DNA of 64,000 nucleotides from Algoriphagus aestuariicola (GCF_017254835.1 NZ_JAFKCW010000003.1:62001-126000), one strand, 5' to 3'. Positions 54,534 to 63,915 are shown, counted from the first letter of the stretch. Numbers and translations are program-made. Notes: a model not told the origin generated them from the letters alone.

Positions 54534-56156
54534 TCAGTTAGTACCTCCAGTTGGTTGTTCCATCATTTTCATTGCTTTTTCGATTGAAGCTTTCATACTC
54601 AATGACTCTCCACCTTGGCTAGGAGGATAGTCTACTAAAGACTTTAGGTGCGCTTGCAGGAATGGAACCGCGGCTGTAGGTGCCCAAAGTTTTTGCGCTA
54701 CAAATTTTCTGCCTGCATATCCCCACTCCTCAGAATCTGGAGTCATTTTTTCCATTGGGTCCATCAGCAAATTCACGATATATGGCACGCTCGGATACGA
54801 TTTTTCATCAAACCAATTGCCTCCGTGCTTCACGCCAATATGCATTTTCCATGCATCAACCCGTATAGCCATCAAGTCGGACTCATCATAGTAGAACAAT
54901 TCTCTTCTGGCTGATTTATCGGTTTTACCAGTCCACAGATCTAGATTATTATAGCCATCTAGGTGGGTTTTGAAAGTAGTGTTACCCAATTTTTTTCCAG
55001 CCAGCAATTCTTGTTTCAAATTTGGCAGACCTGCTGCGGCGGCAAGGGTTACAAACAAGTCTTCATGGCTTTGAATGCCGTTGGAATAGGTTCCAGGAGG
55101 GATTTTGCCTGGCCACTTTACTAGCATTGGTACTCTTAGACCACCTTCCCAGGTTGTTCCCTTTTCCCCACGAAATGGCGCATAGCCCCCATCAGGCCAG
55201 TACATCAGCTCGTTACCATTGTCGGTGGAATAGATGATGATGGTGTTATCCTCTTCTCCCAAATCTTTAATCTTTTGGAGGATTTTTCCGATCAATTCAT
55301 CGTGTTCAATCATTTTTGCGCGAACCACATCTTCTTCTGCACGTCCTTCGTCCACTGCTGCCTGGATGTATTTGTTGGTGCTGTGAGACCAGATGTGAGT
55401 AGCTGTGGTATTGTACCAAACAAAGAACGGCTTGTCTTCTTTGCCCACACGATCCAAATATTTCAAAGTCTCTTCGGTTACCTCAAAATCGATGGTTTCC
55501 ATGCGCTTACGGGTAAGAGGCCCTGTATCTTCGATACGTTGCTTGCCTACTTTACCGAATTTAGGATCTACGGTAGGATCATCCACGTCAGTCGCCCATG
55601 CATGCAATACTCCGCGGGGGCCAAATTTCTCTTTGTAAGCCGGATTTTTCTGGCCAGGATAATCCAGTTCTTCGGGCTCCTCTTCAGCGTTCAAGTGATA
55701 GAGATTACCAAACCACTCGTCAAATCCGTGCATGGTAGGGAGGAATTCATTCCGGTCTCCCAAGTGGTTTTTACCAAACTGGGCGGTAGCATAGCCTTGA
55801 GTCTTTAGAACCTGCGCCAAAGTAGGATCAACTGCCTGAATCCCCTGCGTCGAACCAGGAATGCCGATGGTCGTCATGCCAGTTCTAACCGGTAACTGTC
55901 CCATGATAAACGCTGCTCTGCCAGCCGTGCAGCTTGGCTGTCCGTAATGGTCAGTGAATAGCATACCATCTCTGGCGATGCCATCAATGTTTGGGGTTCT
56001 ACCCATCATCCCATGGGTATAAGCACCCACGTTCCAATAGCCGATATCATCGCCCCATATGACGACAATGTTTGGTTTGTCCTGAGCTTTCACCAAAGAA
56101 GGCGAAAAAAGCAATAGAACGATGGCAAATTTGAAAAGGGAAAGTTTGTTCTTCAT
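54534..56156 (-). CDS. Secreted S1-family sulfatase, tandem paralogue
   Basis: A 540-residue secreted sulfatase. Signal peptide (about 1-24, ending VKAQ), metal site PNIVVIWGDDIGY, formylglycine motif SCTAGRAAF with Cys76, and KNHLGDRNEFLPTMHGFDEW. It shares its whole layout with the next gene downstream but has an added loop near 160-200 (TDVDDPTVDPKFGKVGKQ) and a different C-terminus, so the two probably act on related but not identical substrates. The 269-bp gap and the terminator between them argue for separate promoters. Confidence 0.93.
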   Translation of the reverse strand: MKNKLSLFKFAIVLLLFSPSLVKAQDKPNIVVIWGDDIGYWNVGAYTHGMMGRTPNIDGIARDGMLFTDHYGQPSCTAGRAAFIMGQLPVRTGMTTIGIPGSTQGIQAVDPTLAQVLKTQGYATAQFGKNHLGDRNEFLPTMHGFDEWFGNLYHLNAEEEPEELDYPGQKNPAYKEKFGPRGVLHAWATDVDDPTVDPKFGKVGKQRIEDTGPLTRKRMETIDFEVTEETLKYLDRVGKEDKPFFVWYNTTATHIWSHSTNKYIQAAVDEGRAEEDVVRAKMIEHDELIGKILQKIKDLGEEDNTIIIYSTDNGNELMYWPDGGYAPFRGEKGTTWEGGLRVPMLVKWPGKIPPGTYSNGIQSHEDLFVTLAAAAGLPNLKQELLAGKKLGNTTFKTHLDGYNNLDLWTGKTDKSARRELFYYDESDLMAIRVDAWKMHIGVKHGGNWFDEKSYPSVPYIVNLLMDPMEKMTPDSEEWGYAGRKFVAQKLWAPTAAVPFLQAHLKSLVDYPPSQGGESLSMKASIEKAMKMMEQPTGGTN

Positions 56157-56358
56157 TGTGTTGATCTTAAAAGTGAACTCATTTACATTACTCTTTTAGT
56201 CCCATTAGACTAAACAATGGCATAGAAAAGATAGAATAAAATATCCAAATACTACAAAACAAGCGCCTTAACCTGCTTCAGACTCACAAATCTACCCGTT
56301 GAACCCCAATCAAAATAGCTGGCAGGTTAAGTCTTTGTTATGTTTCAAAGTAACCAAA

Positions 56359-56393
56359 CAAAAGCCCCGGCTTCATTTTGACTCCGGGGCTTT
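56359..56393 (-). terminator. Dipeptidase terminator
   Basis: A 10-bp perfect stem (AAAGCCCCGG at 56361-56370 and CCGGGGCTTT at 56384-56393) followed on the minus strand by a T-rich run. Confidence 0.85.
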
Positions 56394-56414
56394 CGACAGG
56401 ACTATTTGGATTTT

Positions 56415-57671
56415 CTAGGCTGATTGTTGTGAGGCGGCATAGTCCTCTACAGCCTTCCATACCCGAAAGACATTTTTATAGCAGATCTTTTCGATATCCT
56501 CTTTGGTATACCCGCGTTTCAGCAACTCCGCGATCAGGTTTGGATACATGGAGACATCCTTTAAGCCGGTCGGCAAGGAGTCGCCTACTCCATCAAAGTC
56601 AGAGCCCAAACCGACATAGTCAATTCCCACCAGCGCCACGACGTGGTCTATGTGATCGGCTACTCGCTGTACCGTTGGAAAAGGATTGTTGGCCGCGGTG
56701 TACTCGGCGGCGTAGGCGCGGAAAGCCGAATCGCTTCTCGACAGCCCGTTTTCAGCCATATAGTTGACCAGATGCTCGCGGACTTTGGAAGAACCAGCGG
56801 CATAGGCCGAGTCAATGAAACTGCCTCCAAAATTGATCATCATCACCCCACCGTTTTTGGCCATGGCTTGGATGAGTTCGTCGCTCATATTCCGCTCAAA
56901 ACCCGGTGTGAATTTCCTTACCGAAGAGTGGGAGGCGATCACCGGCACTTTGGTAATGGCTAGCGCATCCCGGAACGTATTGTCTGACACGTGGCTTAGA
57001 TCAACCATAATCCCGACCTTGTTCATCTCCTCCACGACTTTCTCCCCAAAATCACTCAGTCCACCATGGGTGCCCGAGGTATCGTAGCTTGCGTCACCGA
57101 TCAAGTTGTCTGTACCGTGGGTGAGCGTGATATAGCGGATACCCCGCTTGTGGAAATAGGCCACATTGGCCAAGTCGTCTTCGATCCCGGCCCCGTTCTC
57201 CATCCCCATCGGAAGGGAAATGAGTCCTTTGGCAAAATTCGCCTCGATATCCGCCGGGCTATAGGCCATCGCAAACTTATCGGGAAAAGTCTCCGCCAGG
57301 CGCTCGGTCATACTGATCAGGGAATCTGCCAGCGCCTTGGAAGCTCCCGGATTTTTTTGGTTACCAGCAGGAATATAGATCGACATGAATGGTGCATCCA
57401 GGCCGCCCTCTTTGGAACGGGGAAAGTCAAAATTCCCGTCGGGAGTACGGACAGATACATCCAAAACTTCCCTTTGCAGCGTAAAGCCTCCGACTTTCAT
57501 CCGGTACGGGAGATCGACGTGGCCGTCTACCATAATGATGGACTGGGCGATTTCGGTGGCGGCTTTGAGACGTTGCTCCTCGCTCATATTGGTGTAGTCG
57601 ATGGCCTCCTCTTTGGGAGAGCAGGCAAAAGCGGCCGCCGCAACGGCCGTGAAGTAGAAGAGTTTTTTCAT
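56415..57671 (-). CDS. Membrane dipeptidase, M19 family, lipoprotein
   Basis: A zinc dipeptidase of the renal-dipeptidase type, 418 residues. The N-terminus MKKLFYFTAVAAAAFACSPKEE is a lipoprotein signal with lipobox AFAC. Metal motifs are DGHVDLPYRM, GMENGAGIED, DLSHVSD and ASHSSVRKF, with a late LGSDFDGV. It probably cleaves dipeptides in the periplasm, tethered to a membrane. An upstream in-frame start at 57710 adds 13 residues before the signal and is rejected. Confidence 0.92.
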   Translation of the reverse strand: MKKLFYFTAVAAAAFACSPKEEAIDYTNMSEEQRLKAATEIAQSIIMVDGHVDLPYRMKVGGFTLQREVLDVSVRTPDGNFDFPRSKEGGLDAPFMSIYIPAGNQKNPGASKALADSLISMTERLAETFPDKFAMAYSPADIEANFAKGLISLPMGMENGAGIEDDLANVAYFHKRGIRYITLTHGTDNLIGDASYDTSGTHGGLSDFGEKVVEEMNKVGIMVDLSHVSDNTFRDALAITKVPVIASHSSVRKFTPGFERNMSDELIQAMAKNGGVMMINFGGSFIDSAYAAGSSKVREHLVNYMAENGLSRSDSAFRAYAAEYTAANNPFPTVQRVADHIDHVVALVGIDYVGLGSDFDGVGDSLPTGLKDVSMYPNLIAELLKRGYTKEDIEKICYKNVFRVWKAVEDYAASQQSA

Positions 57672-58068
57672 ATTTAGTAAGTTGGTGATGGTTCTTCGTT
57701 CCAAATTCAAAGACTTTCAATAAAAACAAACCCAAAATGCTATTCCGGTCAGGAAATCACAGATGAGTCCGCATTTAAGATAGGCGCAATAAGCCAAGGA
57801 AAGATATAAATTCATTGAAATGGTCCATTTTTCCACCTGTGGCAAGAAAATCCCCTGAGGCTCTAGGGCTCTGGCGAGAAAAATCTCACAGAGAAGCGAC
57901 AGACTAGCCTTTTGATGCAATTTCCCAAAGATTCGTTCATTGCCCAGCCTATCGTCAAACGAACCAGATTAAAACAACAAATTATCCCACCCCAATCAGG
58001 ATTTTATTTTGAAAAGTAATTTTGCGAGATTTGACTAAAAGCGAATAAACAATAACCAAACCACAATC
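57672..58068. other. Gene-free divergent stretch
   Basis: About 400 bp between two divergently transcribed lipoprotein genes. A short open frame on the minus strand (57717-57920) has no recognisable features and is probably random. TAATTTTG at 58017-58024 is a good -7 box for the plus-strand gene. No repeat, tRNA or clear RNA structure was seen. Confidence 0.5.
58017..58024 (+). promoter_or_regulatory. -7 element of the propeller lipoprotein gene
   Basis: TAATTTTG matches TAnnTTTG 45 nt before the start codon. No -33 TTTG was found at the normal spacing. Confidence 0.45.
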
Positions 58069-58950
58069 ATGATGAAAGCAATCTTGAAATTCTCGCTGCT
58101 GGGAATCACAGCAGCCACTGCACTCTACAGCTGCGGACCCCAAAAAACCGAGGAAGCAGTCGTAGAAGTAGTCGAAACAAAAACCCCAACCTTGACCCTG
58201 CTGTGGGAAACTCCCGACTCGCTGATGACCAACGAATCGGTTCTATACGATGAGTCGACGGGCACCATCTATGTCGCCAACATCGAAGGCCAAGATCCAT
58301 CCGAAAAAGACGGGAAAGGCTCGATTGCCACCATTTCTAAGGATGGAAAAATCATCAATCCGGCATGGATATCAGGATTGAATGCCCCAAAAGGAATGGC
58401 AATTTCCGACGGAAAACTTTACGTAACCGATATCGACGAGCTTGTAGAAATCGACATTGCCACATCCAAAGTTTCCAACAAATGGAAAGTAGAGGGCGCT
58501 GAATTTCTTAATGACGCCGCCGCGCACAACGGGACAGTCTACTTCACCGATATGAGAGCTGGCAAAGTCCATTCTTTCTCCAACGGCGAGATTGCAACGG
58601 TTTCGGAAGGCCATGAGTCAATCAATGGCTTGGCAGTTGCTGGCGATGGTACCATCTACGGACTGGATGCCTCAGGCTTGAAAAAATGGAACGAAGACGG
58701 CACGACCACCGTCATCAACTCCACAGTGACCGGCGGAGACGGTCTGGTCATCCTTGGCGACGGCAACTACATCGCTTCTAAATGGCAAGGGGAAATCTAT
58801 TTCGCCAACGACTCCACCCAGACTTTGATGCTCGATACCAAAGCTGCAGAATCCAACACCGCGGATATCGGATACAATGCGGCCGAAAAGATCGTCTACG
58901 TGCCCACATTCTTCAAAAACAAAGTCGCCGCCTACAAGCTGGACTACTGA
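58069..58950 (+). CDS. SMP-30/gluconolactonase-like beta-propeller lipoprotein
   Basis: A 293-residue lipoprotein with signal peptide and lipobox LYSC (Cys22 from the first Met; a second Met follows directly and could be the start). The rest is a repeated propeller: ESVLYDESTGTIYVANIEG, PKGMAISDGKLYVTDIDE and INGLAVAGDGTIYGLDASG are evenly spaced blades. SMP-30-like proteins are metal-dependent lactonases, but several propeller families share this pattern and the catalytic residues cannot be placed with certainty. Confidence 0.8.
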   Translation: MMKAILKFSLLGITAATALYSCGPQKTEEAVVEVVETKTPTLTLLWETPDSLMTNESVLYDESTGTIYVANIEGQDPSEKDGKGSIATISKDGKIINPAWISGLNAPKGMAISDGKLYVTDIDELVEIDIATSKVSNKWKVEGAEFLNDAAAHNGTVYFTDMRAGKVHSFSNGEIATVSEGHESINGLAVAGDGTIYGLDASGLKKWNEDGTTTVINSTVTGGDGLVILGDGNYIASKWQGEIYFANDSTQTLMLDTKAAESNTADIGYNAAEKIVYVPTFFKNKVAAYKLDY

Positions 58951-58971
58951 TCTTGGGAATATTCTTCCACG

Positions 58972-58996
58972 AAAGCCTCCTTTGGGAGGCTTTTCC
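58972..58996 (+). terminator. Terminator of the propeller gene
   Basis: A 9-bp perfect stem (AAAGCCTCC at 58972-58980, GGAGGCTTT at 58985-58993) with a short loop. Confidence 0.8.
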
Positions 58997-59157
58997 CGTA
59001 TCTAGAGATAATGCAGCCTTCATTTCGCACATCCGCTCATAGAAACTCAAAAGTGAAATAGAGTATTTCTATCACATATCAGCGGATTTGTCCGTACCTT
59101 GCTGCACATAATTCATCACACTCCGGGTCTACCCTCCCCGGATAAAACAGGTTCCTA

Positions 59158-60156
59158 ATGAAATCAGGTGAAATCAACTACGAATTAGAAAAAAACATGG
59201 AGGTTATCTCACAGCTGGACGAATTTGTCGGACACGCGGTAGACCATGTCCTCGTCGATCCAGATGAATGTTGGCAACCCTCCGATTTCCTTCCAGACTT
59301 TCACAATCCCGAAGTTTTCGAAGAAGTGAAACTGCTGCAAAAAAGAGCCGAGGGCATACCTGACACCGTGTTGGCTTCTTTGGTGGGAAATATGATCACG
59401 GAGGAAGCCCTGCCGTCTTATCAAACCTACTTTAACCTCCTGGAAGGAATCAACGAGGAAAGATCGCTGGTCTCCCCGACAGGCTGGGTCCGCTGGTCCA
59501 AAGCTTGGACAGCAGAGGAAAACCGCCATGGCGACCTACTCAACAAATACCTTTACCTCACTGGCCGAGTGGACATGAAGGCCGTGGAGCAGACGATCCA
59601 TCGTCTGATCACCAACGGCTTCGATCCCAAATCCGAATCGGATCCCTATCAGGCGATGATCTATACGTCTTTTCAGGAAAGAGCCACCAAAATATCCCAC
59701 GTAAACACCGGGAAACTTGCCGACAAAGCAGGAGATACCGTCCTCTCAAGAATCTGCAAGACTATTGCAGGAGACGAGGCGAGACATGAAAAAGCCTATA
59801 AGTCCTTTATGTCGAGGATTTTCGAGATTGACCCAAATGGTGCGATCTTGGCTTTTGAAAAAATGATGAGGAAGCAAATCGTGATGCCTGCCGTGCTGAT
59901 GGGCGAAGGAGGCAAAAATCCAACGCTCTACAAGGACTTTTCCGAAATCACCCAAAAAGTCGGAATCTACACTGGCTGGGACTATGCCCGGATTATCGAC
60001 CACTTGGTAGGTCTTTGGAAGATCGAGGCGCTCACCGGGCTCGATGCCGCCGCTGCAAAAGCCCAAGAGTACCTTTCCAATCTGGCCGACCGCTACATGA
60101 AAGTGGCAGATCGGATGAAAGCCCCAGATGAGATCAAACTCGCCTGGCTGAAATAA
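59158..60156 (+). CDS. Acyl-[acyl-carrier-protein] desaturase, plant type
   Basis: A soluble di-iron enzyme that puts a double bond into acyl-ACP, 332 residues. The ligand motifs are at expected places: Glu82 or Glu83 in MITEEALPSYQ, Glu121 and His124 in AEENRHGDLLNKYLYLTGR, Glu174, and Glu207 and His210 in GDEARHEKAY. The MITEEALPxYQ and EENRHGDLLNKYLY blocks are very like plant stearoyl-ACP desaturases. There is no signal peptide. Double bonds made here would adjust membrane fluidity. A terminator follows. Confidence 0.94.
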   Translation: MKSGEINYELEKNMEVISQLDEFVGHAVDHVLVDPDECWQPSDFLPDFHNPEVFEEVKLLQKRAEGIPDTVLASLVGNMITEEALPSYQTYFNLLEGINEERSLVSPTGWVRWSKAWTAEENRHGDLLNKYLYLTGRVDMKAVEQTIHRLITNGFDPKSESDPYQAMIYTSFQERATKISHVNTGKLADKAGDTVLSRICKTIAGDEARHEKAYKSFMSRIFEIDPNGAILAFEKMMRKQIVMPAVLMGEGGKNPTLYKDFSEITQKVGIYTGWDYARIIDHLVGLWKIEALTGLDAAAAKAQEYLSNLADRYMKVADRMKAPDEIKLAWLK

Positions 60157-60173
60157 GCCTAGCAATCGATAAC

Positions 60174-60201
60174 AAGTCCTTCTGAAAAGAGGGACTTTTT
60201 T
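60174..60201 (+). terminator. Desaturase terminator
   Basis: A 10-bp stem with one G-T pair (AAGTCCTTCT at 60174-60183, AGAGGGACTT at 60188-60197) and a T run. Confidence 0.8.
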
Positions 60202-60236
60202 CATTCTATGTTGCGATACAACTATACTCTTCAATC

Positions 60237-61532
60237 ATGAAAAAACAGCTCATTTTTACGGCTATTTTCGTCATTTCTTTTTCCGTCGATTCCTTTGCAC
60301 GGCAGATCAAGGTGGATTCTGATCGCCTGCATCGGACTTTGATGACGCTTTCTACCTATGGAAAAAATGCTGCGGGAGGCTCAGACCGTGTGGCATTTAG
60401 CAAATACGACATCGAGGCTAGAGAATATGTTAAAAACTTGATGAAGACTGCTGGATTGGAAGTTTCCATCGATTTCGCCGGTAATATCATTGGCCGGAAA
60501 CCTGGCAAAAATGCGGCTTTTAAGCCAATTGCATTCGGCTCGCATATCGATGAAGTGCCCAATGGGGGCGACTATGATGGGCCAGTAGGCTCGATGGCCG
60601 CCATTGAGGTAGTTCGCACGCTCGCCGAAAAAGATCTTCAAACAGACCATCCCTTGGAAGTGATCATCTTTGCCAACGAAGAGGGCGGGGTAATTGGAAG
60701 CCGGGCGATCGCTGGCAACTTGAGCCAAGAAGCCCTGCAGGTAGTCAGCAATAGCGGCCTTACCCAATATGAGGGTATTGCTACACTAGGTGGAAATCCG
60801 GATCGAATCAGCGAAGTCAAGCGAAATCAGGGAGATCTTGCTGCCTACTTGGAGCTTCATATCGAGCAGGGCGGAATCTTGGATTCAGAAAACCTGGACA
60901 TCGGTGTCGTGGAAGGAATAGTTGCGATTGAATGGTGGGAATTCACCTTTCAGGGAAAGGCCAATCACGCAGGAACTACGCCTATGGACCAAAGAAAGGA
61001 TCCTATGCTTCCGGCAGCGAGGTTTGTTTTGGCAGTGAATGAAATCGTAAACAGCTATGAAGGGAGACAGGTAGGCACTGTGGGCAAAATCCAAGCTCTC
61101 CCAGGCGCGGGAAATGTAATCCCCGGAGAAGTGAAGGTAACTGTAGAGCTACGGGATCTTTCCTCGGAAAAAATCTGGAAAATCTATTCCGAATTGGAAG
61201 TGAGGGGGCAACAACTCGCCTCGGAAAGCCAAACAAGTCTCGACATCCGACACATTGAAGTGGCAAGCAAACCTGCAATGGCGGATCCCATGATCCGCGG
61301 GATTATCAAATCGGAGGCGGAAAAGCTTGGCCTTTCTACCAAAGGTCTCCCAAGCGGTGCGGGACATGATGCGCAGGAGATGGCAAGGATATGTCCCATG
61401 GGAATGATCTTTATCCCAAGCAAGGAGGGCATCAGTCATGCGCCCACAGAATTTTCTTCCAAAGAGGACATCGCAAATGGAGCCAACGTCCTTCTGCAGA
61501 CCATTTTGGAATTGGATAAAAAACTAAAGTAA
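60237..61532 (+). CDS. Exported M20 amidohydrolase of the hydantoinase/carbamoylase group
   Basis: A zinc hydrolase of 431 residues with a signal peptide (about 1-21, ending DSFAR). Metal motifs are GSHIDEVPNGGDYDGPVG, NEEGGVIGSRA and ELHIEQGGILD, the dimer-domain motif is GKANHAGTTPMDQRKDP, and a late GAGHDAQEM and SHAPTE complete the site. Family members such as allantoate or N-carbamoyl amino acid amidohydrolases are usually cytosolic, so the signal peptide is notable. The substrate is probably a carbamoyl or ureido compound, not a peptide. Confidence 0.88.
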   Translation: MKKQLIFTAIFVISFSVDSFARQIKVDSDRLHRTLMTLSTYGKNAAGGSDRVAFSKYDIEAREYVKNLMKTAGLEVSIDFAGNIIGRKPGKNAAFKPIAFGSHIDEVPNGGDYDGPVGSMAAIEVVRTLAEKDLQTDHPLEVIIFANEEGGVIGSRAIAGNLSQEALQVVSNSGLTQYEGIATLGGNPDRISEVKRNQGDLAAYLELHIEQGGILDSENLDIGVVEGIVAIEWWEFTFQGKANHAGTTPMDQRKDPMLPAARFVLAVNEIVNSYEGRQVGTVGKIQALPGAGNVIPGEVKVTVELRDLSSEKIWKIYSELEVRGQQLASESQTSLDIRHIEVASKPAMADPMIRGIIKSEAEKLGLSTKGLPSGAGHDAQEMARICPMGMIFIPSKEGISHAPTEFSSKEDIANGANVLLQTILELDKKLK

Positions 61533-61587
61533 CTTTTCGACACGGGCCATCCGTATCTTTTTTAAAAACTACCCAAGCAAATTCTTC

Positions 61588-62442
61588 ATGAAAACTATCA
61601 AGCAAATCCATAAAGCCGACTATAGACCCATTGCCGATCTTGCGACTTACAGTCCCCTGCCCAGCCGCAACCTCAAGCAGATCGACCCATTCATCTTCCT
61701 CAATCACCACGGCTTGCAAACCTACCCTGCCAAAAACCGAGGTCTTCCCTTTGGCCCGCATCCACATCGGGGAATGGAGACAGTGACCTTCATTCTCGAG
61801 GGCGACATCATGCACAAGGACTCTTCGGGACACGAATCCGTAATCGGACCTGGCGGGGTCCAATACATGACGGCAGGTCGGGGATTGATCCATGCGGAAG
61901 TCTCGAGCGATGAATTCAAGCGAAACGGCGGAGATTTGGAAATCCTGCAGCTTTGGCTCAATCTGCCTGCGGCGAAAAAAATGGCAGATCCTCGCTACGT
62001 CGGCTTGCAAAAAAATGAAATTCCTTCTTTCAAACTCGACGGGGGAAAGATTGAAGTCCAACAGCTCTTTGGTGAATGGGATGGTACAAAAGGGGCTTTT
62101 GAGGGCAATTTCCCTGTTTCCCTGAGTACGCTGTATTTGGAGAGCGGAAGTTCATTTGAAAAAACGATCCCCGAAGGAGAAAATGTTTTTTTCTATCTGG
62201 TCAGAGGGGTGCTGAAAGTGAATGGAACAGATGTCCTTTTCCGCCATTTGGTCGAATTTGGCAAGGAGGATGAAAAAATCACAGTCGAAGCACTGGAAGA
62301 TTCTGTCCTCATCCTCGGCCACGCCAAGCCCTTCGACGAACCTCTAGTCGCAGAAGGCCCTTTTGTCATGAACACCCAACAACAGATCGCCGAGGCATAC
62401 GAAGACTACCGAGCTGGAAAGTTCGGCAGCTGGGATTACTGA
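61588..62442 (+). CDS. Pirin family protein
   Basis: A bicupin of 284 residues. The metal-binding histidines are in FGPHPHRGMETV, and His and Glu in RGLIHAEVSS give the third and fourth ligands. Bacterial pirins can act as iron-dependent quercetin dioxygenases or regulators; which applies is not known. The C-terminal pirin_C domain (about 175-284) is present. It converges on the DUF2520 gene with no gap and no clear terminator between them. Confidence 0.92.
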   Translation: MKTIKQIHKADYRPIADLATYSPLPSRNLKQIDPFIFLNHHGLQTYPAKNRGLPFGPHPHRGMETVTFILEGDIMHKDSSGHESVIGPGGVQYMTAGRGLIHAEVSSDEFKRNGGDLEILQLWLNLPAAKKMADPRYVGLQKNEIPSFKLDGGKIEVQQLFGEWDGTKGAFEGNFPVSLSTLYLESGSSFEKTIPEGENVFFYLVRGVLKVNGTDVLFRHLVEFGKEDEKITVEALEDSVLILGHAKPFDEPLVAEGPFVMNTQQQIAEAYEDYRAGKFGSWDY

Positions 62443-63216
62443 TCAGCTATCGATGATATCCTGAGAGATGAGTTTGTAGATCTCGGCGATCGATGGATTG
62501 TAGTTCAGGAACTGGTGATGATCCTCCAAAGTCTCGTAGTCCTCTCGGATCGCTGGCCCAGTTTGGGCGTTCTTTGCGCCGATTTGAAGGCTTTTTGAGA
62601 TCGTCTCGATGATCAGTGGTTTCAGCATCTCAAAGTCCAAGCCTTGGCGTCTCATAATTTCTTCCGAAATACGGATCATATGGTTGGTGAAGTTGCTGGC
62701 AAAGACAGCGGCTACATGGACGCCTTTACGATCTTTGGAACGTACAGTATAAGTAAGCGGAGAGAGGCTCTTAGCCAACTTTTTCAGCTTTTGCAAAGTC
62801 TCCTCGTCGCCTGCCTCCAGCAGGAAAGGGACTTCTTCAAAGTCAATTTTTCGCCCCTTGGTAAAAGACTGCAACGGATAAAGAATTCCCGTATAGCTCG
62901 CCGAGCTATAGCCCAAAACGTCCAGCGGCATTGTCCCTGAGGTGTGAACAAGGATGCTTCCCTCAGGCAAAATCACCTCATCGGCCAATTCTGGAATCGC
63001 AGAATCCTTCACTGCGAGGATAAAAATCTGGGCTCGACTCTCGGAGAAATCCAAGTCGTCCGTAGCCTCGGTGGAGTATAATCGCTCGGTGATTTGGTTT
63101 GCCTTGTCGAAATCCCGTGCATAGACCTCCGTAATCTCGTGTCCGGCATCCTCCAGCGCAGGAGCCAAATGCCAAGCAACGTTGCCGGCCCCCAAAATGG
63201 CTATTTTGAACTTCAT
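62443..63216 (-). CDS. Rossmann-like/DUF2520 domain protein
   Basis: A 257-residue NAD(P)-binding protein beginning MKFKIAILGAGNVAWHLAPAL (Gly-rich loop GAGNVA), with a C-terminal DUF2520 all-helical domain that includes GVHVAAVFASNFTNHM. The form resembles ketopantoate reductase and beta-hydroxyacid dehydrogenases. The reaction is not known. An extension of eight codons upstream is possible but not favoured. It sits immediately next to the convergent pirin gene. Confidence 0.88.
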   Translation of the reverse strand: MKFKIAILGAGNVAWHLAPALEDAGHEITEVYARDFDKANQITERLYSTEATDDLDFSESRAQIFILAVKDSAIPELADEVILPEGSILVHTSGTMPLDVLGYSSASYTGILYPLQSFTKGRKIDFEEVPFLLEAGDEETLQKLKKLAKSLSPLTYTVRSKDRKGVHVAAVFASNFTNHMIRISEEIMRRQGLDFEMLKPLIIETISKSLQIGAKNAQTGPAIREDYETLEDHHQFLNYNPSIAEIYKLISQDIIDS

Positions 63217-63380
63217 GGCGGAATTAAGCCAATTTTGCACAAAAGAAAAAACGTACCCGACTTGACGTAACTACTGTATTTTGAGTAAATTCTACCCAAT
63301 TGTTTAGCTGACCGTTCTTTATAGATTCAAGCTGGCAAGCAAGCTAAGACCGAAAGAGTCATCATCAACTAGACCATCCC

Positions 63381-63809
63381 ATGAAGCTATCCCTATCATC
63401 AACAAAGACAAAAATGCTTCTGCTATCTTTTATACTTCTTTCTGGTTGCTTCAATATCACCAAGCCAACCCGATTTATCGGAAAAGTAATTGACAGCAGT
63501 ACCAATGCGCCCATTCTTGAGGGTTCTCTAATTTTTGTTGGGACAAAATTAAACGTTGTTAATTACATCCTTACAACACGAGACACCATTCATTTAGATG
63601 CTGAAGGTAACTTTGACTGGACTTTGACTCCTGATGATGAAGGAATCCCATTCATCGAAGTTTTCGTTTTAGCCCGACAAGCGCACAATAGTGAGCCTAT
63701 CTATTTAACTACAGAGTTTTTAGACTGTTCCCCGTATGTTTGTCATGACTTTGCTCCAGGGAAAACTTATCGGTTTGACCTCGAGGTCACTTGGCCACCA
63801 GAAGAATAG
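63381..63809 (+). CDS. Small lipoprotein of unknown function
   Basis: A 142-residue lipoprotein with a longer than usual signal peptide (Cys23 in LLSGCFN). The mature part reads like one carboxypeptidase-regulatory-type sandwich, starting FIGKVIDSSTNAPILEGSLIFV, with two more cysteines (LDCSPYVCHDF) that may form a disulfide. No family name can be given. It has AT-rich codons unlike its neighbours and a strong terminator afterwards. Confidence 0.75.
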   Translation: MKLSLSSTKTKMLLLSFILLSGCFNITKPTRFIGKVIDSSTNAPILEGSLIFVGTKLNVVNYILTTRDTIHLDAEGNFDWTLTPDDEGIPFIEVFVLARQAHNSEPIYLTTEFLDCSPYVCHDFAPGKTYRFDLEVTWPPEE

Positions 63810-63862
63810 AAACTTCTCCAACTTGAAGGAAACACCATCAGTTCTTGATAGGCATCTATGAA

Positions 63863-63894
63863 AAAAGCCATTCAGAGAGGTCTGAATGGCTTTT
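63863..63894. terminator. Bidirectional terminator before the right edge
   Basis: A 14-bp perfect stem (63863-63876 with 63881-63894, core GCCATTCAGA) between the small lipoprotein gene and the convergent partial gene. Confidence 0.9.
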
Positions 63895-63915
63895 ATATAT
63901 CACAAATTCTGAAAA

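Noticed and set aside
52533-56414. Possible mobile or transferred sulfatase island
   Set aside because: No transposase, integrase, tRNA-linked repeat or direct repeat flanks the two genes; duplication in place explains them better.
57717-57920. 67-codon minus-strand frame between the two lipoprotein genes
   Set aside because: Cys- and Leu-rich random-looking product, no promoter or terminator of its own.
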